Part shown: positions 46,780 through 54,280 of the stretch, piece by piece
Layout of the letters: every line of letters begins with the position of its first letter
Numbering within the stretch: position 1 is the stretch's first letter
NCBI GenBank assembly: GCA_948473115.1
Contig: CAOKWI010000007.1
Coordinates: 1 to 64,000 of the forward strand
DNA length: 64,000 nt
Origin: an uncultured Lachnospiraceae bacterium
GTDB taxonomy: Bacteria > Bacillota > Clostridia > Lachnospirales > Lachnospiraceae
Direction of reading: 5' to 3'
Made by a program: the position numbers and the translations under genes
The notes under the pieces: model-generated
What the model was told of the DNA's origin: nothing
What the model saw: only the letters and a program-made list of their open reading frames with translations
Databases searched by the model: none

Positions 46780-46818
46780 ATGAACAGTTCCTTAGGAAAG
46801 GTATGGACTGAGAAATGA
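46780..46818 (+). CDS. 12-codon leader peptide ORF coupled to thiI
   Basis: ATG at 46780 preceded by TAGGAGGT at 46768-46775, a much better site than thiI has. It codes MNSSLGKVWTEK and its TGA (46816-46818) overlaps the thiI ATG (46815-46817) as ATGA. No homology claimed. Expected function is translational coupling or control of thiI. Confidence 0.5.
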   Translation: MNSSLGKVWTEK

Positions 46819-47996
46819 AGTTTACTGCATTTTTGATAAAATACGCCGAGATCGGCATTAAAGGACGGAACAGATATCTGTTTGAAGATGCCCTGATCCA
46901 TCAGATCAAGTTTGCCCTGAAAAAGTGTGAGGGGAAGTTCCTGATCCATAAGACCCAGGGAAGGATCTATGTGGATGCGGACGGCGATTTCGATTATGAC
47001 GAGGCTGTGGAGCATTTGCAGCATGTCTTTGGCATTTCGGGCATTTGCCCGGTGGTCTATGTGGAGGATGAGGGATTTGAGAAGCTGTGTGACACGGTTG
47101 TCACATATATGGCAGATGTGTACCCTGACCGGAATAAGACCTTCAAAGTACAGGCGAGACGTGCCCGCAAGAATTATCCGAAAGAATCCATGGAGATCAA
47201 CAGGGATCTGGGGGAAGCCCTTTTGCAGGCCTATCCCGAGATGCAGGTGGATGTCCATGAGCCCGACATCCTGTTAAATATTGAGATCCGCGAGAAGATT
47301 TATATTTATTCCGAGGTCATTCCCGGCCCCGGGGGAATGCCGGTGGGCACAGGCGGGAAAGCGATGCTGCTGCTGTCGGGGGGCATCGACTCGCCTGTGG
47401 CGGGCTATATGATCGCGAAACGGGGCGTGAAGATCGACGCGGTGTATTTCCATGCGCCCCCTTACACCAGTGAGAGGGCAAAGCAGAAGGTGGTGGATTT
47501 GGCAAGGATCGTGTCGCGGTTTGCGGGACCGATTTATCTGCATGTCATCAACTTTACGGATATCCAGCTTGCGATTCATGAAAAATGCCCTCACGAGGAA
47601 CTGACCATCATTATGCGCCGCTATATGATGCGCATTGCAGAGCATATTGCAAAGGAGACGGAATGCCTGGGGCTGATCACCGGCGAGAGCATCGGTCAGG
47701 TTGCCTCCCAGACCATGAATTCCCTGATTGCCACCAATGAGGTGTGTGAACTGCCTGTGTACCGTCCGCTGATCGGCTTTGACAAGCAGGAGATTGTGGA
47801 AGTATCTGAAAGGATAGGCACCTTTGAGACCTCCATACAGCCCTTTGAGGACTGTTGTACGATCTTTGTGGCCAAGCATCCTGTGACCAAGCCGAATCTG
47901 AATGTGATCCGCCGCCATGAGCATCATCTGGACGGCCAGATAGAGGAGTTGGTCCGGACGGCGCTGGAGACGGATGAACTGATTATTGTGGAATAG
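46815..47996 (+). CDS. thiI: tRNA 4-thiouridine synthase ThiI
   Basis: 393 residues: N-terminal ferredoxin-like and THUMP domains (to about 165) and an adenylating PP-loop domain with SGGIDSPVAGYM near residue 185. No rhodanese domain, as in Firmicutes, where a dedicated NifS-type desulfurase hands sulfur over. Adenylates U8 of tRNA and replaces its oxygen with sulfur. It is fed by the desulfurase gene just upstream. The start ATG has only a distant AGGAAAGG; its translation probably depends on the 12-codon leader. Confidence 0.96.
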   Translation: MKFTAFLIKYAEIGIKGRNRYLFEDALIHQIKFALKKCEGKFLIHKTQGRIYVDADGDFDYDEAVEHLQHVFGISGICPVVYVEDEGFEKLCDTVVTYMADVYPDRNKTFKVQARRARKNYPKESMEINRDLGEALLQAYPEMQVDVHEPDILLNIEIREKIYIYSEVIPGPGGMPVGTGGKAMLLLSGGIDSPVAGYMIAKRGVKIDAVYFHAPPYTSERAKQKVVDLARIVSRFAGPIYLHVINFTDIQLAIHEKCPHEELTIIMRRYMMRIAEHIAKETECLGLITGESIGQVASQTMNSLIATNEVCELPVYRPLIGFDKQEIVEVSERIGTFETSIQPFEDCCTIFVAKHPVTKPNLNVIRRHEHHLDGQIEELVRTALETDELIIVE

Positions 47997-48023
47997 CGCG
48001 GGAAGGACTTCCGAATCCCGCGC
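47996..48023 (+). terminator. GC-rich hairpin at the thiI stop codon
   Basis: GCGCGGGA (from 47996) with TCCCGCGC (to 48023). No T run; possibly a factor-dependent end or a stabiliser. A second stem AGAACGC/GCGTTCT follows at about 48026-48052. Confidence 0.45.
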
Positions 48024-48120
48024 GGCAGAACGCAAATACAGCGTTCTGGTTATTGGCCTCAGCTGTCACAGGCGGCGACGTAAAGGCGGGCGCGTGGAGA
48101 AATGTATCAAGGGAAGCATA

Positions 48121-48157
48121 GAAAAAGAAAGCCTCAAGGTGTCTGTGCACCTTTGAG
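48121..48157 (-). terminator. Intrinsic terminator of the HPr-like gene
   Basis: Minus strand: CTCAAAGGTG and CACCTTGAG form a stem, followed by GCTTTCTTTTTC, a T-rich tail. It lies about 75 bases beyond the stop codon of the minus-strand gene at 48230. Confidence 0.75.
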
Positions 48158-48229
48158 ACTTTCCCATTGCTGTCATAGGAACGATTCGCAGATCTTTTAT
48201 GGCACATGGTGTCAGAGACTGCGTGAATC

Positions 48230-48460
48230 TTATATAGTGTAAGGCTTCAGGACTTCCAGAACCTCGTCTGTGCCATCCTCTGAATGGATATTCAGGTCAA
48301 TGGGCTTGGAGAGATCCAGGCTGAAGATTCCCATGATGGATTTAGCGTCAATAACATATCTGCCGGATACCAGGTCAAAATCATAATCAAACTTGGTAAT
48401 GTCGTTTACAAAGGACTTAACCTTGTCAATGGAATTTAAAGATATCTGAACTGTTTTCAT
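48230..48460 (-). CDS. HPr-family protein lacking the phosphorylatable His
   Basis: 76 residues, HPr fold. The Ser46 region is kept (DAKSIMGIFSLDL, where Ser of KSIMG is the HPr-kinase site in HPr), but the His15 segment is replaced by LNSIDKVKSF with no His or following Arg-Pro/Ala. Hence it cannot carry phosphate in the sugar PTS; like Bacillus Crh it may serve only as a regulatory partner of CcpA through Ser phosphorylation. AAGGAGGT precedes the start. Single gene, opposite to its neighbours. Confidence 0.85.
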   Translation of the reverse strand: MKTVQISLNSIDKVKSFVNDITKFDYDFDLVSGRYVIDAKSIMGIFSLDLSKPIDLNIHSEDGTDEVLEVLKPYTI

Positions 48461-48559
48461 GCTTGTTACCTCCTTATCTTGTCATACCTTTGAATCCATA
48501 TTAATGGTTAAGGGGACAAAAGTCAAGGTAAAAGCCGTACAAAAAAAGCGGGGAATCCT

Positions 48560-49969
48560 ATGAAAAATGTAGCATTGCATAATCTTGGATGCAAGGTCAA
48601 TTCTTATGAAATGGACGTAATGCAACAAATATTACAGGAAAAAGGCTATCATATTGTGCCTTTTGATCAGAGGGCAGATATTTATATTGTCAATACCTGC
48701 ACTGTGACCAACATTGCGGACAGAAAGAGCAGGCAGATGCTTCACCGGGCGAAACAGCTCAACCCCGAAGCTATTGTGGTGGCGGTGGGCTGCTATGTTC
48801 AGACGGGGCAGGAGACCATAGAAAAGGATGACTGTGTCGACCTGGCTGTCGGCAATAACCGGAAGAGGAATATCGCCGAGATCCTGGCGGAATATCTGGC
48901 AGCCCGGGAGGAAGCAGGCCGGGAGGAGGCAGGCCGGGAGGAAGCAGCCCGGGAGGAAGTCCGCCGCGTACAGATATCCGTGCCGCAGGACAAGACCCTT
49001 CATGGAACCACGATACTGGATATCAACCACACAGAGGAATACGAAGAGATGTCGCTGAAACAGACCGCGGAGCATACCAGGGCCTACATCAAGGTTCAGG
49101 ACGGCTGTAACCAGTTCTGCTCCTACTGCGCCATCCCTTACGCCAGAGGCAGGGTGAGGAGCAGGAACCCGGAGGCTGTGATGAATGAGATTCGGGGGCT
49201 TGTGGCGGCAGGATATAAGGAGGTAGTGCTGACAGGCATCCATATCAGTTCGTACGGGATCGACTTCGAGGGGAAAAAAGCATATTCGGGAGAGAGCAGT
49301 CTGATTGACCTGATCGAGAAAATCCATGACATAGAGGGTCTGGAGCGGATACGCCTGGGCTCCCTGGAGCCCAGGCTTGTGACGGAGGAGGCGGCAAGGA
49401 GACTGGGCGGACTGCCGAAGCTCTGTCCTCACTTCCACCTGTCCCTCCAGAGCGGCAGCGATCACGTGCTGGAACGAATGAATAGACATTACACTGCGGG
49501 GGAATACTATAACGGAGTGGAACATCTGAGACGATATTTTCCCTGTCCTGCCATCACCACGGATATCATTGTGGGGTTCCCGGGGGAAACGGAGGAGGAG
49601 TTCAGGGAAACGGAAGCTTTCCTGGAAAAAGTTTGCTTTTACGAAATGCACATCTTTAAATATTCCAGGCGGGAAGGTACTGCGGCAGCATCCATGCCTG
49701 CGCAGGTGCCGGAACAGATAAAGACATGGCGCAGCAATGTACTGCTGGCGCTGGCAAAGCGGCAGTCCACGGAATTCCGCAGACATTACATAGGCAGCGG
49801 GGCAGAAGTACTTTTGGAAGAGGAAAAGGAAATAGAAGGGACGGCCTACCTGATCGGGCATACCAGGGATTATGTGAAAGCAGCGGTGGCAAAAACACCA
49901 GAACTGCATGTAAACGATACTGTGAGGATACATTTTCACAGGTTCTTGACAGAAGAAATTCTTGTATAA
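48560..49969 (+). CDS. mtaB: tRNA t6A37 methylthiotransferase MtaB
   Basis: 469 residues. N-terminal UPF0004 domain with the auxiliary cluster cysteines (HNLGCKVNSYE, VNTCTVTN, AVGCYVQTG), radical SAM domain with CNQFCSYCAIPYARG near residue 192, and a C-terminal TRAM domain. It inserts a methylthio group into t6A at position 37 of tRNAs reading ANN codons. A run AREEAGREEAGREEAAREEV between the first two domains (about residues 115-135) is coded by 15-bp repeats. GGGGAA precedes the start. Confidence 0.95.
   Translation: MKNVALHNLGCKVNSYEMDVMQQILQEKGYHIVPFDQRADIYIVNTCTVTNIADRKSRQMLHRAKQLNPEAIVVAVGCYVQTGQETIEKDDCVDLAVGNNRKRNIAEILAEYLAAREEAGREEAGREEAAREEVRRVQISVPQDKTLHGTTILDINHTEEYEEMSLKQTAEHTRAYIKVQDGCNQFCSYCAIPYARGRVRSRNPEAVMNEIRGLVAAGYKEVVLTGIHISSYGIDFEGKKAYSGESSLIDLIEKIHDIEGLERIRLGSLEPRLVTEEAARRLGGLPKLCPHFHLSLQSGSDHVLERMNRHYTAGEYYNGVEHLRRYFPCPAITTDIIVGFPGETEEEFRETEAFLEKVCFYEMHIFKYSRREGTAAASMPAQVPEQIKTWRSNVLLALAKRQSTEFRRHYIGSGAEVLLEEEKEIEGTAYLIGHTRDYVKAAVAKTPELHVNDTVRIHFHRFLTEEILV
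48902..48961 (+). repeat. Four 15-bp tandem units in mtaB
   Basis: Units of GCCCGGGAGGAAGCA type at 48902-48916, 48917-48931, 48932-48946 and 48947-48961, coding AREEA, GREEA, GREEA, AREEV in the linker between the UPF0004 and radical SAM domains. Frame-neutral expansion. Confidence 0.9.
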
Positions 49970-49970
49970 C

Positions 49971-49999
49971 TTGAATTTTGAATACAAATGAGGTAAGAT
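49971..49999 (+). promoter_or_regulatory. Promoter for the ireB-ruvX operon
   Basis: TTGAAT (49971-49976), 17-base spacer, TAAGAT (49994-49999), directly after the mtaB stop. It supports use of the ATG at 50042 for ireB. Confidence 0.55.
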
Positions 50000-50041
50000 A
50001 GGAGGAAGTAGAGTAATTTGCAACGGGAGAATAAGGGAAAT

Positions 50042-50305
50042 ATGCAGGATTTAGGAAACACACAGTACTTCAGGGTGGAGACGGAACCGGAGACAGGGGT
50101 GAGGGTGGTACTGTCCACCGTGTACGAGGCTTTGACAGAAAAGGGATACAATCCGGTGAACCAGATCGTAGGATACATCATGAGCGGTGACCCCACCTAT
50201 ATTACCAGCCACAAAAATGCCCGCAGCCTGATCATGAAAGTGGAGCGCGACGAACTGGTGGAGGAGCTGCTGACAGAGTACATCCACGCGAAAGACTGGA
50301 AGTGA
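50042..50305 (+). CDS. ireB: IreB family (UPF0297) regulatory phosphoprotein
   Basis: 87 residues from ATG 50042. Family core [51 protein letters not shown] is unmistakable. In Enterococcus, IreB is phosphorylated by the Ser/Thr kinase IreK and restrains cephalosporin resistance. A TTG at 50018 would add eight residues; the family norm and the AAGGGAAAT spacing favour 50042. Heads the conserved ireB-ruvX-DUF1292 order (Bacillus yrzL-yrrK-yrzB). Its last 33 bases are part of a tandem duplication. Confidence 0.93.
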   Translation: MQDLGNTQYFRVETEPETGVRVVLSTVYEALTEKGYNPVNQIVGYIMSGDPTYITSHKNARSLIMKVERDELVEELLTEYIHAKDWK

Positions 50306-50349
50306 CTGTGGACAGAGTACATTCACGCGAAAGACTGGGAGTGACCGGA
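50273..50349 (+). repeat. 39-bp direct duplication of the ireB 3' end
   Basis: ACAGAGTACATCCACGCGAA and the bases after it, from 50273, recur from 50312 with a few substitutions, including the stop codon. The second copy is noncoding and lies between ireB and ruvX. Confidence 0.9.
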
Positions 50350-50362
50350 GGAGAATTATTTT

Positions 50363-50794
50363 ATGCGCATTATGGGTCTGGATTTCGGTTCTAAGACGGT
50401 GGGCGTCGCCATCAGTGACAGTCTGCTTGTGACGGCGCAGGGAATTGAGATTATCCGCCGCAAGGAGGAGAACAAGCTTCGCCGGACGCTGGCGAGGATC
50501 GAGGAACTGATCGTGGAATATGATGTCAGTGAGATCGTCCTGGGTCTGCCGAAACATATGAATGGCAGTGAGGGTGTCCGGGTGGAACTGACCAATGAGT
50601 TTAAAGAGAAGCTGGAACGCAGGACAGGCCTGCCGGTGACGCTCTGGGACGAAAGACTGACTACCGTGGCGGCGGACAAATCCATGATGGAGACGGGTGT
50701 GCGCAGGGAAAACCGGAAAAATTATGTGGATATGATCGCGGCGGTCTTTATCTTGCAGGGCTATCTTGACCGCAGGCAGCGTGAACCAGTGTGA
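50363..50794 (+). CDS. ruvX: Holliday junction resolvase-like protein RuvX/YqgF
   Basis: 143 residues, RNase H fold. [16 protein letters not shown] gives the first catalytic Asp; [13 protein letters not shown] the Glu-region motif; LWDERLTT and [16 protein letters not shown] the rest. Family members process 16S rRNA 5' ends or Holliday junctions. The CCGGAGGAG site precedes the start. Order with IreB and DUF1292 is conserved across Firmicutes. Confidence 0.95.
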   Translation: MRIMGLDFGSKTVGVAISDSLLVTAQGIEIIRRKEENKLRRTLARIEELIVEYDVSEIVLGLPKHMNGSEGVRVELTNEFKEKLERRTGLPVTLWDERLTTVAADKSMMETGVRRENRKNYVDMIAAVFILQGYLDRRQREPV

Positions 50795-50807
50795 AAGGCA
50801 CGGAAAT

Positions 50808-51077
50808 ATGGCGAAATTAGAGAAGATTACTTTTAATCCGGAAGGGCAGGATCCGGTTGAGTTTTTTGTACTGGAGCAGACCAGGATTAACGGTTTTAAT
50901 TATATCCTGGTGACTGATTTTGAAGAGGGTGACGGTGAAGCCCTGATTTTAAAGGACATTTCCAAAGACGGTGAGGAGGAGAGCGTTTTCACCATTGTTT
51001 CCGATGATGATGAACTTGCGGCCCTGGCGGGCGTGTTTGAAAATATGCTGGAGGATGTGGAGTTTGTCCAGGATTGA
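50808..51077 (+). CDS. DUF1292 family protein (UPF0473, YrzB-like)
   Basis: 89 residues from ATG 50808, acidic. Typical pattern: EKITFNPEGQDPVEFFVLEQTRINGFNYILVTD and a closing DDELAALAGVFENMLEDVEF. Function unknown; always beside ruvX in Firmicutes. An earlier in-frame start at 50766 lies inside ruvX. Its stop codon abuts the remnant of fur with no intergenic bases. Confidence 0.92.
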   Translation: MAKLEKITFNPEGQDPVEFFVLEQTRINGFNYILVTDFEEGDGEALILKDISKDGEEESVFTIVSDDDELAALAGVFENMLEDVEFVQD

Positions 51078-51457
51078 CAAAGCTTGTAAAAGTAGATTGC
51101 CCCGATATCGGGCCGGCTACTGTTTATAGAACAATACAGCTGCTGAATGAGTTACGTCTGATTGACCGGATCAATTTTGATGACGGTTTTGTGCGCTATG
51201 AGATGGGGACGGTTTCTGGGTGTGAACAAAAAACCCGCCATCATCATCTGATCTGTATGAAATGCGGTAAAGTGACTTCTGCCCGGGATGATCTGTTGGA
51301 GGAACCGGGGAGAAACTCACTGCAACCACCGGATTTTCAATTCCCGCGGGCAATGAGGGAAATAGCCGCGAGGTATGCGATTGTGAATCATGAGGTGAAA
51401 CTCTACAGCGTCTGTAAAGAATGTGGAGGAAATTTAATTGAAGAAAAAAGAGAATAA
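51074..51457 (+). pseudogene. fur: Fur-family metalloregulator, missing its N-terminal half
   Basis: The readable frame starts KLVKVDCPDIGPATVYRTIQLLNELRLIDRINFDDGFVRYE, which in Fur proteins begins about residue 45, at the end of helix 3 of the DNA-binding domain. The first 40-45 codons are gone and no start with a ribosome site is available; only a TTG overlapping the previous stop. The metal motifs HHHLICMKCGK and VCKECGGN are kept. A second anomaly lies in between: after DDLLEE an aberrant stretch PGRNSLQPPDFQFPRAMREIAARY replaces the usual short helix, suggesting an insertion. Probably a decaying gene; a shortened metal-binding protein without DNA-binding ability is the alternative. Confidence 0.7.
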
Positions 51458-53111
51458 CGGCAGCTCCAAGCTGAAGGTAATCCCTTTGGGCGGTCTGGAG
51501 CAAATTGGTTTGAACATTACTGCCTTCGAGTATGAGGACAGTATTGTTGTGGTAGATTGTGGACTTTCCTTTCCGGCAGACGATATGCTGGGGATCGATC
51601 TGGTGATTCCGGATGTGACATACCTGAAAGACCACATTGAGAAGGTGAAGGGCTTTGTGATCACCCACGGACATGAGGATCATATCGGCGCACTGCCCTA
51701 TGTGCTCCGTGAGATTAATGTGCCTGTTTACGCGACCCGTCTCACCATGGGCATTATTGAGAACAAGCTGAAAGAGCATAACCTGGTAAAGGGCACCAAG
51801 CGGAAGGTGGTCAAGTTCGGACAGTCCATCAACCTGGGACAGTTCCGGATTGAATTTATCAAGACCAACCACAGTATCGTGGACGCGGCGGCCCTGGCGA
51901 TCTATTCCCCCGCGGGCGTGGTAGTGCACACGGGCGATTTCAAGGTGGATTATACCCCTGTGTTCGGTGACGCTATCGATCTGCAGCGGTTCGCGGAGCT
52001 GGGCAAGAAGGGCGTGCTGGCATTGATGTGCGATTCCACCAATGCAGAGCGGCCCGGATTTACCCCCTCGGAGAGGACAGTGGGCAAGACCTTTGACACC
52101 CTGTTCGAGGAGCATAAAAATACAAGGATTTTTGTGGCCACATTTGCATCCAATGTGGATCGTGTGCAGCAGATCATCAACACGGCATACAAATTCGGCA
52201 GGAAGGTCTGTGTGGAAGGCAGAAGCATGGTCAATATCATAGAGACGGCCAGGAACCTGGAATGTATCAGTATTCCTGACAATACCCTGATAGAGATCGA
52301 GCAGATGAAGAATTATCCCGATGAGCAGCAGGTGGTCATTACCACCGGGAGCCAGGGGGAAAGCATGGCTGCGCTGAGCCGTATGGCCAACGGCATGCAC
52401 CGCAAGATCACTGTGGGTGCCGGAGATACGGTGATCTTTTCGTCGAATCCGATCCCCGGCAATGAGAAATCCGTGACCAAGGTCATCAACGAACTGCTGC
52501 GCAAGGGAGCGGATGTGATATTTCAGGATGCCCATGTATCGGGGCATGCCTGCCAGGAGGAGATCAAGCTGATCTATACCCTGATCCGTCCCAAATATGC
52601 AATCCCTGTCCATGGTGAGTATAAGCATCTGAAAGCCCAGGCAAAGATCGCCCAGAGCCTCGGCATGGATAAGGAGAATGTGTTTATCCTGTCCTCCGGC
52701 GACGTGCTGGAGCTGGATGCCAATGATGCGGAAGTCACGGGAAAGGTTCCCGTGGGTGCTATCCTGGTAGACGGACTGGGCGTGGGCGATGTTGGAAATG
52801 TGGTGCTGCGGGACCGCCAGCATCTGGCGGAGGACGGGATCATGATAGTGGTCATGAGCCTGGAGCGCGCCAGCGGCCAGCTTGTGGCAGGACCGGACAT
52901 TGTCTCCAGAGGGTTTGTCTATGTGAAAGAGTCGGACGAGCTCATCGAGGAGGCCAGGCAGACCGTGGATGAGGCGCTGCAGAAATGCCTTGACAGAGGC
53001 ATCAGCGACTGGGGAAAATTGAAGAGCGCCACCAAAGATTCTCTCAGCGATTATGTGTGGAAGAAGACAAAGAGACGGCCTATGATATTGCCGATCATTA
53101 TGGAGGTGTAG
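51438..53111 (+). CDS. rnj: Ribonuclease J
   Basis: 557 residues, metallo-beta-lactamase/beta-CASP RNase with 5'-3' exo- and endonuclease activity, central to mRNA decay and rRNA maturation. Metal motif THGHEDHIGALP near residue 79, further metal histidines in HTGDFKVDYTP and the beta-CASP region (GSQGESMAALSRMA, HVSGHACQEE, VHGEYKHL). The start is taken as TTG 51438 since GGAGGA lies at 51425-51430 and the length then fits the family. It overlaps the fur remnant by 20 bases. Confidence 0.95.
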   Translation: MKKKENNGSSKLKVIPLGGLEQIGLNITAFEYEDSIVVVDCGLSFPADDMLGIDLVIPDVTYLKDHIEKVKGFVITHGHEDHIGALPYVLREINVPVYATRLTMGIIENKLKEHNLVKGTKRKVVKFGQSINLGQFRIEFIKTNHSIVDAAALAIYSPAGVVVHTGDFKVDYTPVFGDAIDLQRFAELGKKGVLALMCDSTNAERPGFTPSERTVGKTFDTLFEEHKNTRIFVATFASNVDRVQQIINTAYKFGRKVCVEGRSMVNIIETARNLECISIPDNTLIEIEQMKNYPDEQQVVITTGSQGESMAALSRMANGMHRKITVGAGDTVIFSSNPIPGNEKSVTKVINELLRKGADVIFQDAHVSGHACQEEIKLIYTLIRPKYAIPVHGEYKHLKAQAKIAQSLGMDKENVFILSSGDVLELDANDAEVTGKVPVGAILVDGLGVGDVGNVVLRDRQHLAEDGIMIVVMSLERASGQLVAGPDIVSRGFVYVKESDELIEEARQTVDEALQKCLDRGISDWGKLKSATKDSLSDYVWKKTKRRPMILPIIMEV

Positions 53112-53119
53112 CTGCTGGT

Positions 53120-53440
53120 ATGAATGAATTGGACAGCGCCGTGAGCGCTTACATCACCGCTATCAAAAGTACGGAGACCTATCGGAATTATGCTGCAGAG
53201 AGGGATAAAGTCAGGCAGTATCCGGAATTGAAAGCCCAGATCGATGATTTCAGGAAGCGCAATTATGAATTACAGTCCAACAGGGATACTGATTTCCACA
53301 AGATTGACCAGTTTGAAAGAGATTATGAGGATTTTCGGGAAAATCCGCTGGTGGATGATTTCCTTGATGCGGAACTTGCCTTTTGCAGGATGATACAGAG
53401 GGCAAACATGCAGGTTACGGCGGCAATTGATTTTGACTGA
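53120..53440 (+). CDS. YlbF/YmcA family protein
   Basis: 106 residues from ATG 53120 (GGAGGTG at 53102-53108); the frame is open further upstream inside the RNase J gene. All-helical: DSAVSAYITAIKSTETYRNYAAERDKVRQYPELKAQIDDFRKRNYELQ. In Bacillus, YlbF and YmcA with YaaT form the Y-complex that steers RNase Y; here the gene follows RNase J directly, so a role in RNA processing is a reasonable inference. Confidence 0.9.
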   Translation: MNELDSAVSAYITAIKSTETYRNYAAERDKVRQYPELKAQIDDFRKRNYELQSNRDTDFHKIDQFERDYEDFRENPLVDDFLDAELAFCRMIQRANMQVTAAIDFD

Positions 53441-53508
53441 TTATTTTAGGGATTGCCGTGGAAATTCCACCTGTGGGGTTGGACGCTCCAGGGAGCATGG
53501 AGGTTGCT

Positions 53509-53976
53509 ATGAAAACAAGTACTTTGAGTGTGATCGGCGCTGTGTTTGGCGCTATATTCAGGGTCGGCGTGGTTGTCTTTGCGGTTTATGCCATTTACAA
53601 CGGGTCAATGCTGGCTTATGATTATGGCTACCGTATCTTTACGGAGCCTGCCGTTTCGGCGGGAGAGGGCAGAAGCATCACAGTGTCCGTCACGGAAGAA
53701 ATGTCCCCCGTCGATATCGGGGAACTGTTCGAGAAGAAGGGTCTGGTGAGGGACGGAAGGCTGTTTGTGCTACAGTACTATCTGTCAGAGTTTCAGAAGG
53801 ATGTGGGACCGGGTACCTTTGAACTGAGCACATCCATGACTGTGGAGGAAATGATGAAAGCCATGGCGGATGCCACGGAAAAGCCGGAGGAACCGAAGGA
53901 AGATTCATCGAAGGAAGGTTCGTCTGCAGGAAGCTCGTCGAGGGAAGGCTCGTCGGCGGGGAACAGGACGGACTGA
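53509..53976 (+). CDS. MltG (YceG)-like membrane protein without the lytic domain
   Basis: 155 residues from ATG 53509 (TGGAGG at 53498-53503). A membrane anchor (about 10-32) is followed by a LysM-like module resembling the N-terminal part of MltG (SVTEEMSPVDIGELFEKKGLVRDGRLFVLQYYLSEF, GTFELSTSMTVEEMMKAM). The catalytic YceG domain with its Glu is absent; the protein ends in a Ser/Gly/Glu-rich tail with repeats. Its place between ruvX-DUF1292 and trmR matches mltG (yrrL) of Bacillus. May guide septal peptidoglycan synthesis without cleaving it, or be a reduced relic. Confidence 0.8.
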   Translation: MKTSTLSVIGAVFGAIFRVGVVVFAVYAIYNGSMLAYDYGYRIFTEPAVSAGEGRSITVSVTEEMSPVDIGELFEKKGLVRDGRLFVLQYYLSEFQKDVGPGTFELSTSMTVEEMMKAMADATEKPEEPKEDSSKEGSSAGSSSREGSSAGNRTD

Positions 53977-54094
53977 CAGCTTCCGGTATCCGGGAGAGGC
54001 TGTGGGCAGTTCGGCATCAGGTGGCAGTGCTGCGGATTTGACTGCTCCAGTATCCGGGGAGAGGCTGAATGCGCCAGCGCCTTCGCAGGCAACG

Positions 54095-54260
54095 CTAGAG
54101 CGTGTTTGAAAATTCATTCCCGCCATCTGCACGCCCCACTTTGCGGCATCTTTGCCCCTCATTCGGTCAACGTAGCCCACTACGCCTCCCTCATTCGGGT
54201 CAAATCTGCCACAAATTGTGACGCACAGCTGACGGAAAGCATTTTTCAAACACGCTCTAG
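54095..54260. mobile_element. 166-bp MITE-like element with 18-bp terminal inverted repeats
   Basis: The ends CTAGAGCGTGTTTGAAAA and TTTTCAAACACGCTCTAG are perfect inverted repeats. If the boundary is placed after CTA, the element is flanked by TA on both sides, as in insertions of the IS630/Tc1 group. Inside, sequence near each end is also partly complementary (CCCGCCATCTGCACG against CGCACAGCTGACGG), so the whole could fold into a long hairpin. No transposase or credible ORF. It separates the MltG-like gene from trmR. Confidence 0.8.
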
Positions 54261-54280
54261 GTCAGACATGGAGAATGCAG

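Noticed and set aside
51171-52823. A 550-codon minus-strand frame across RNase J
   Set aside because: Shadow of the RNase J gene; no start signal.
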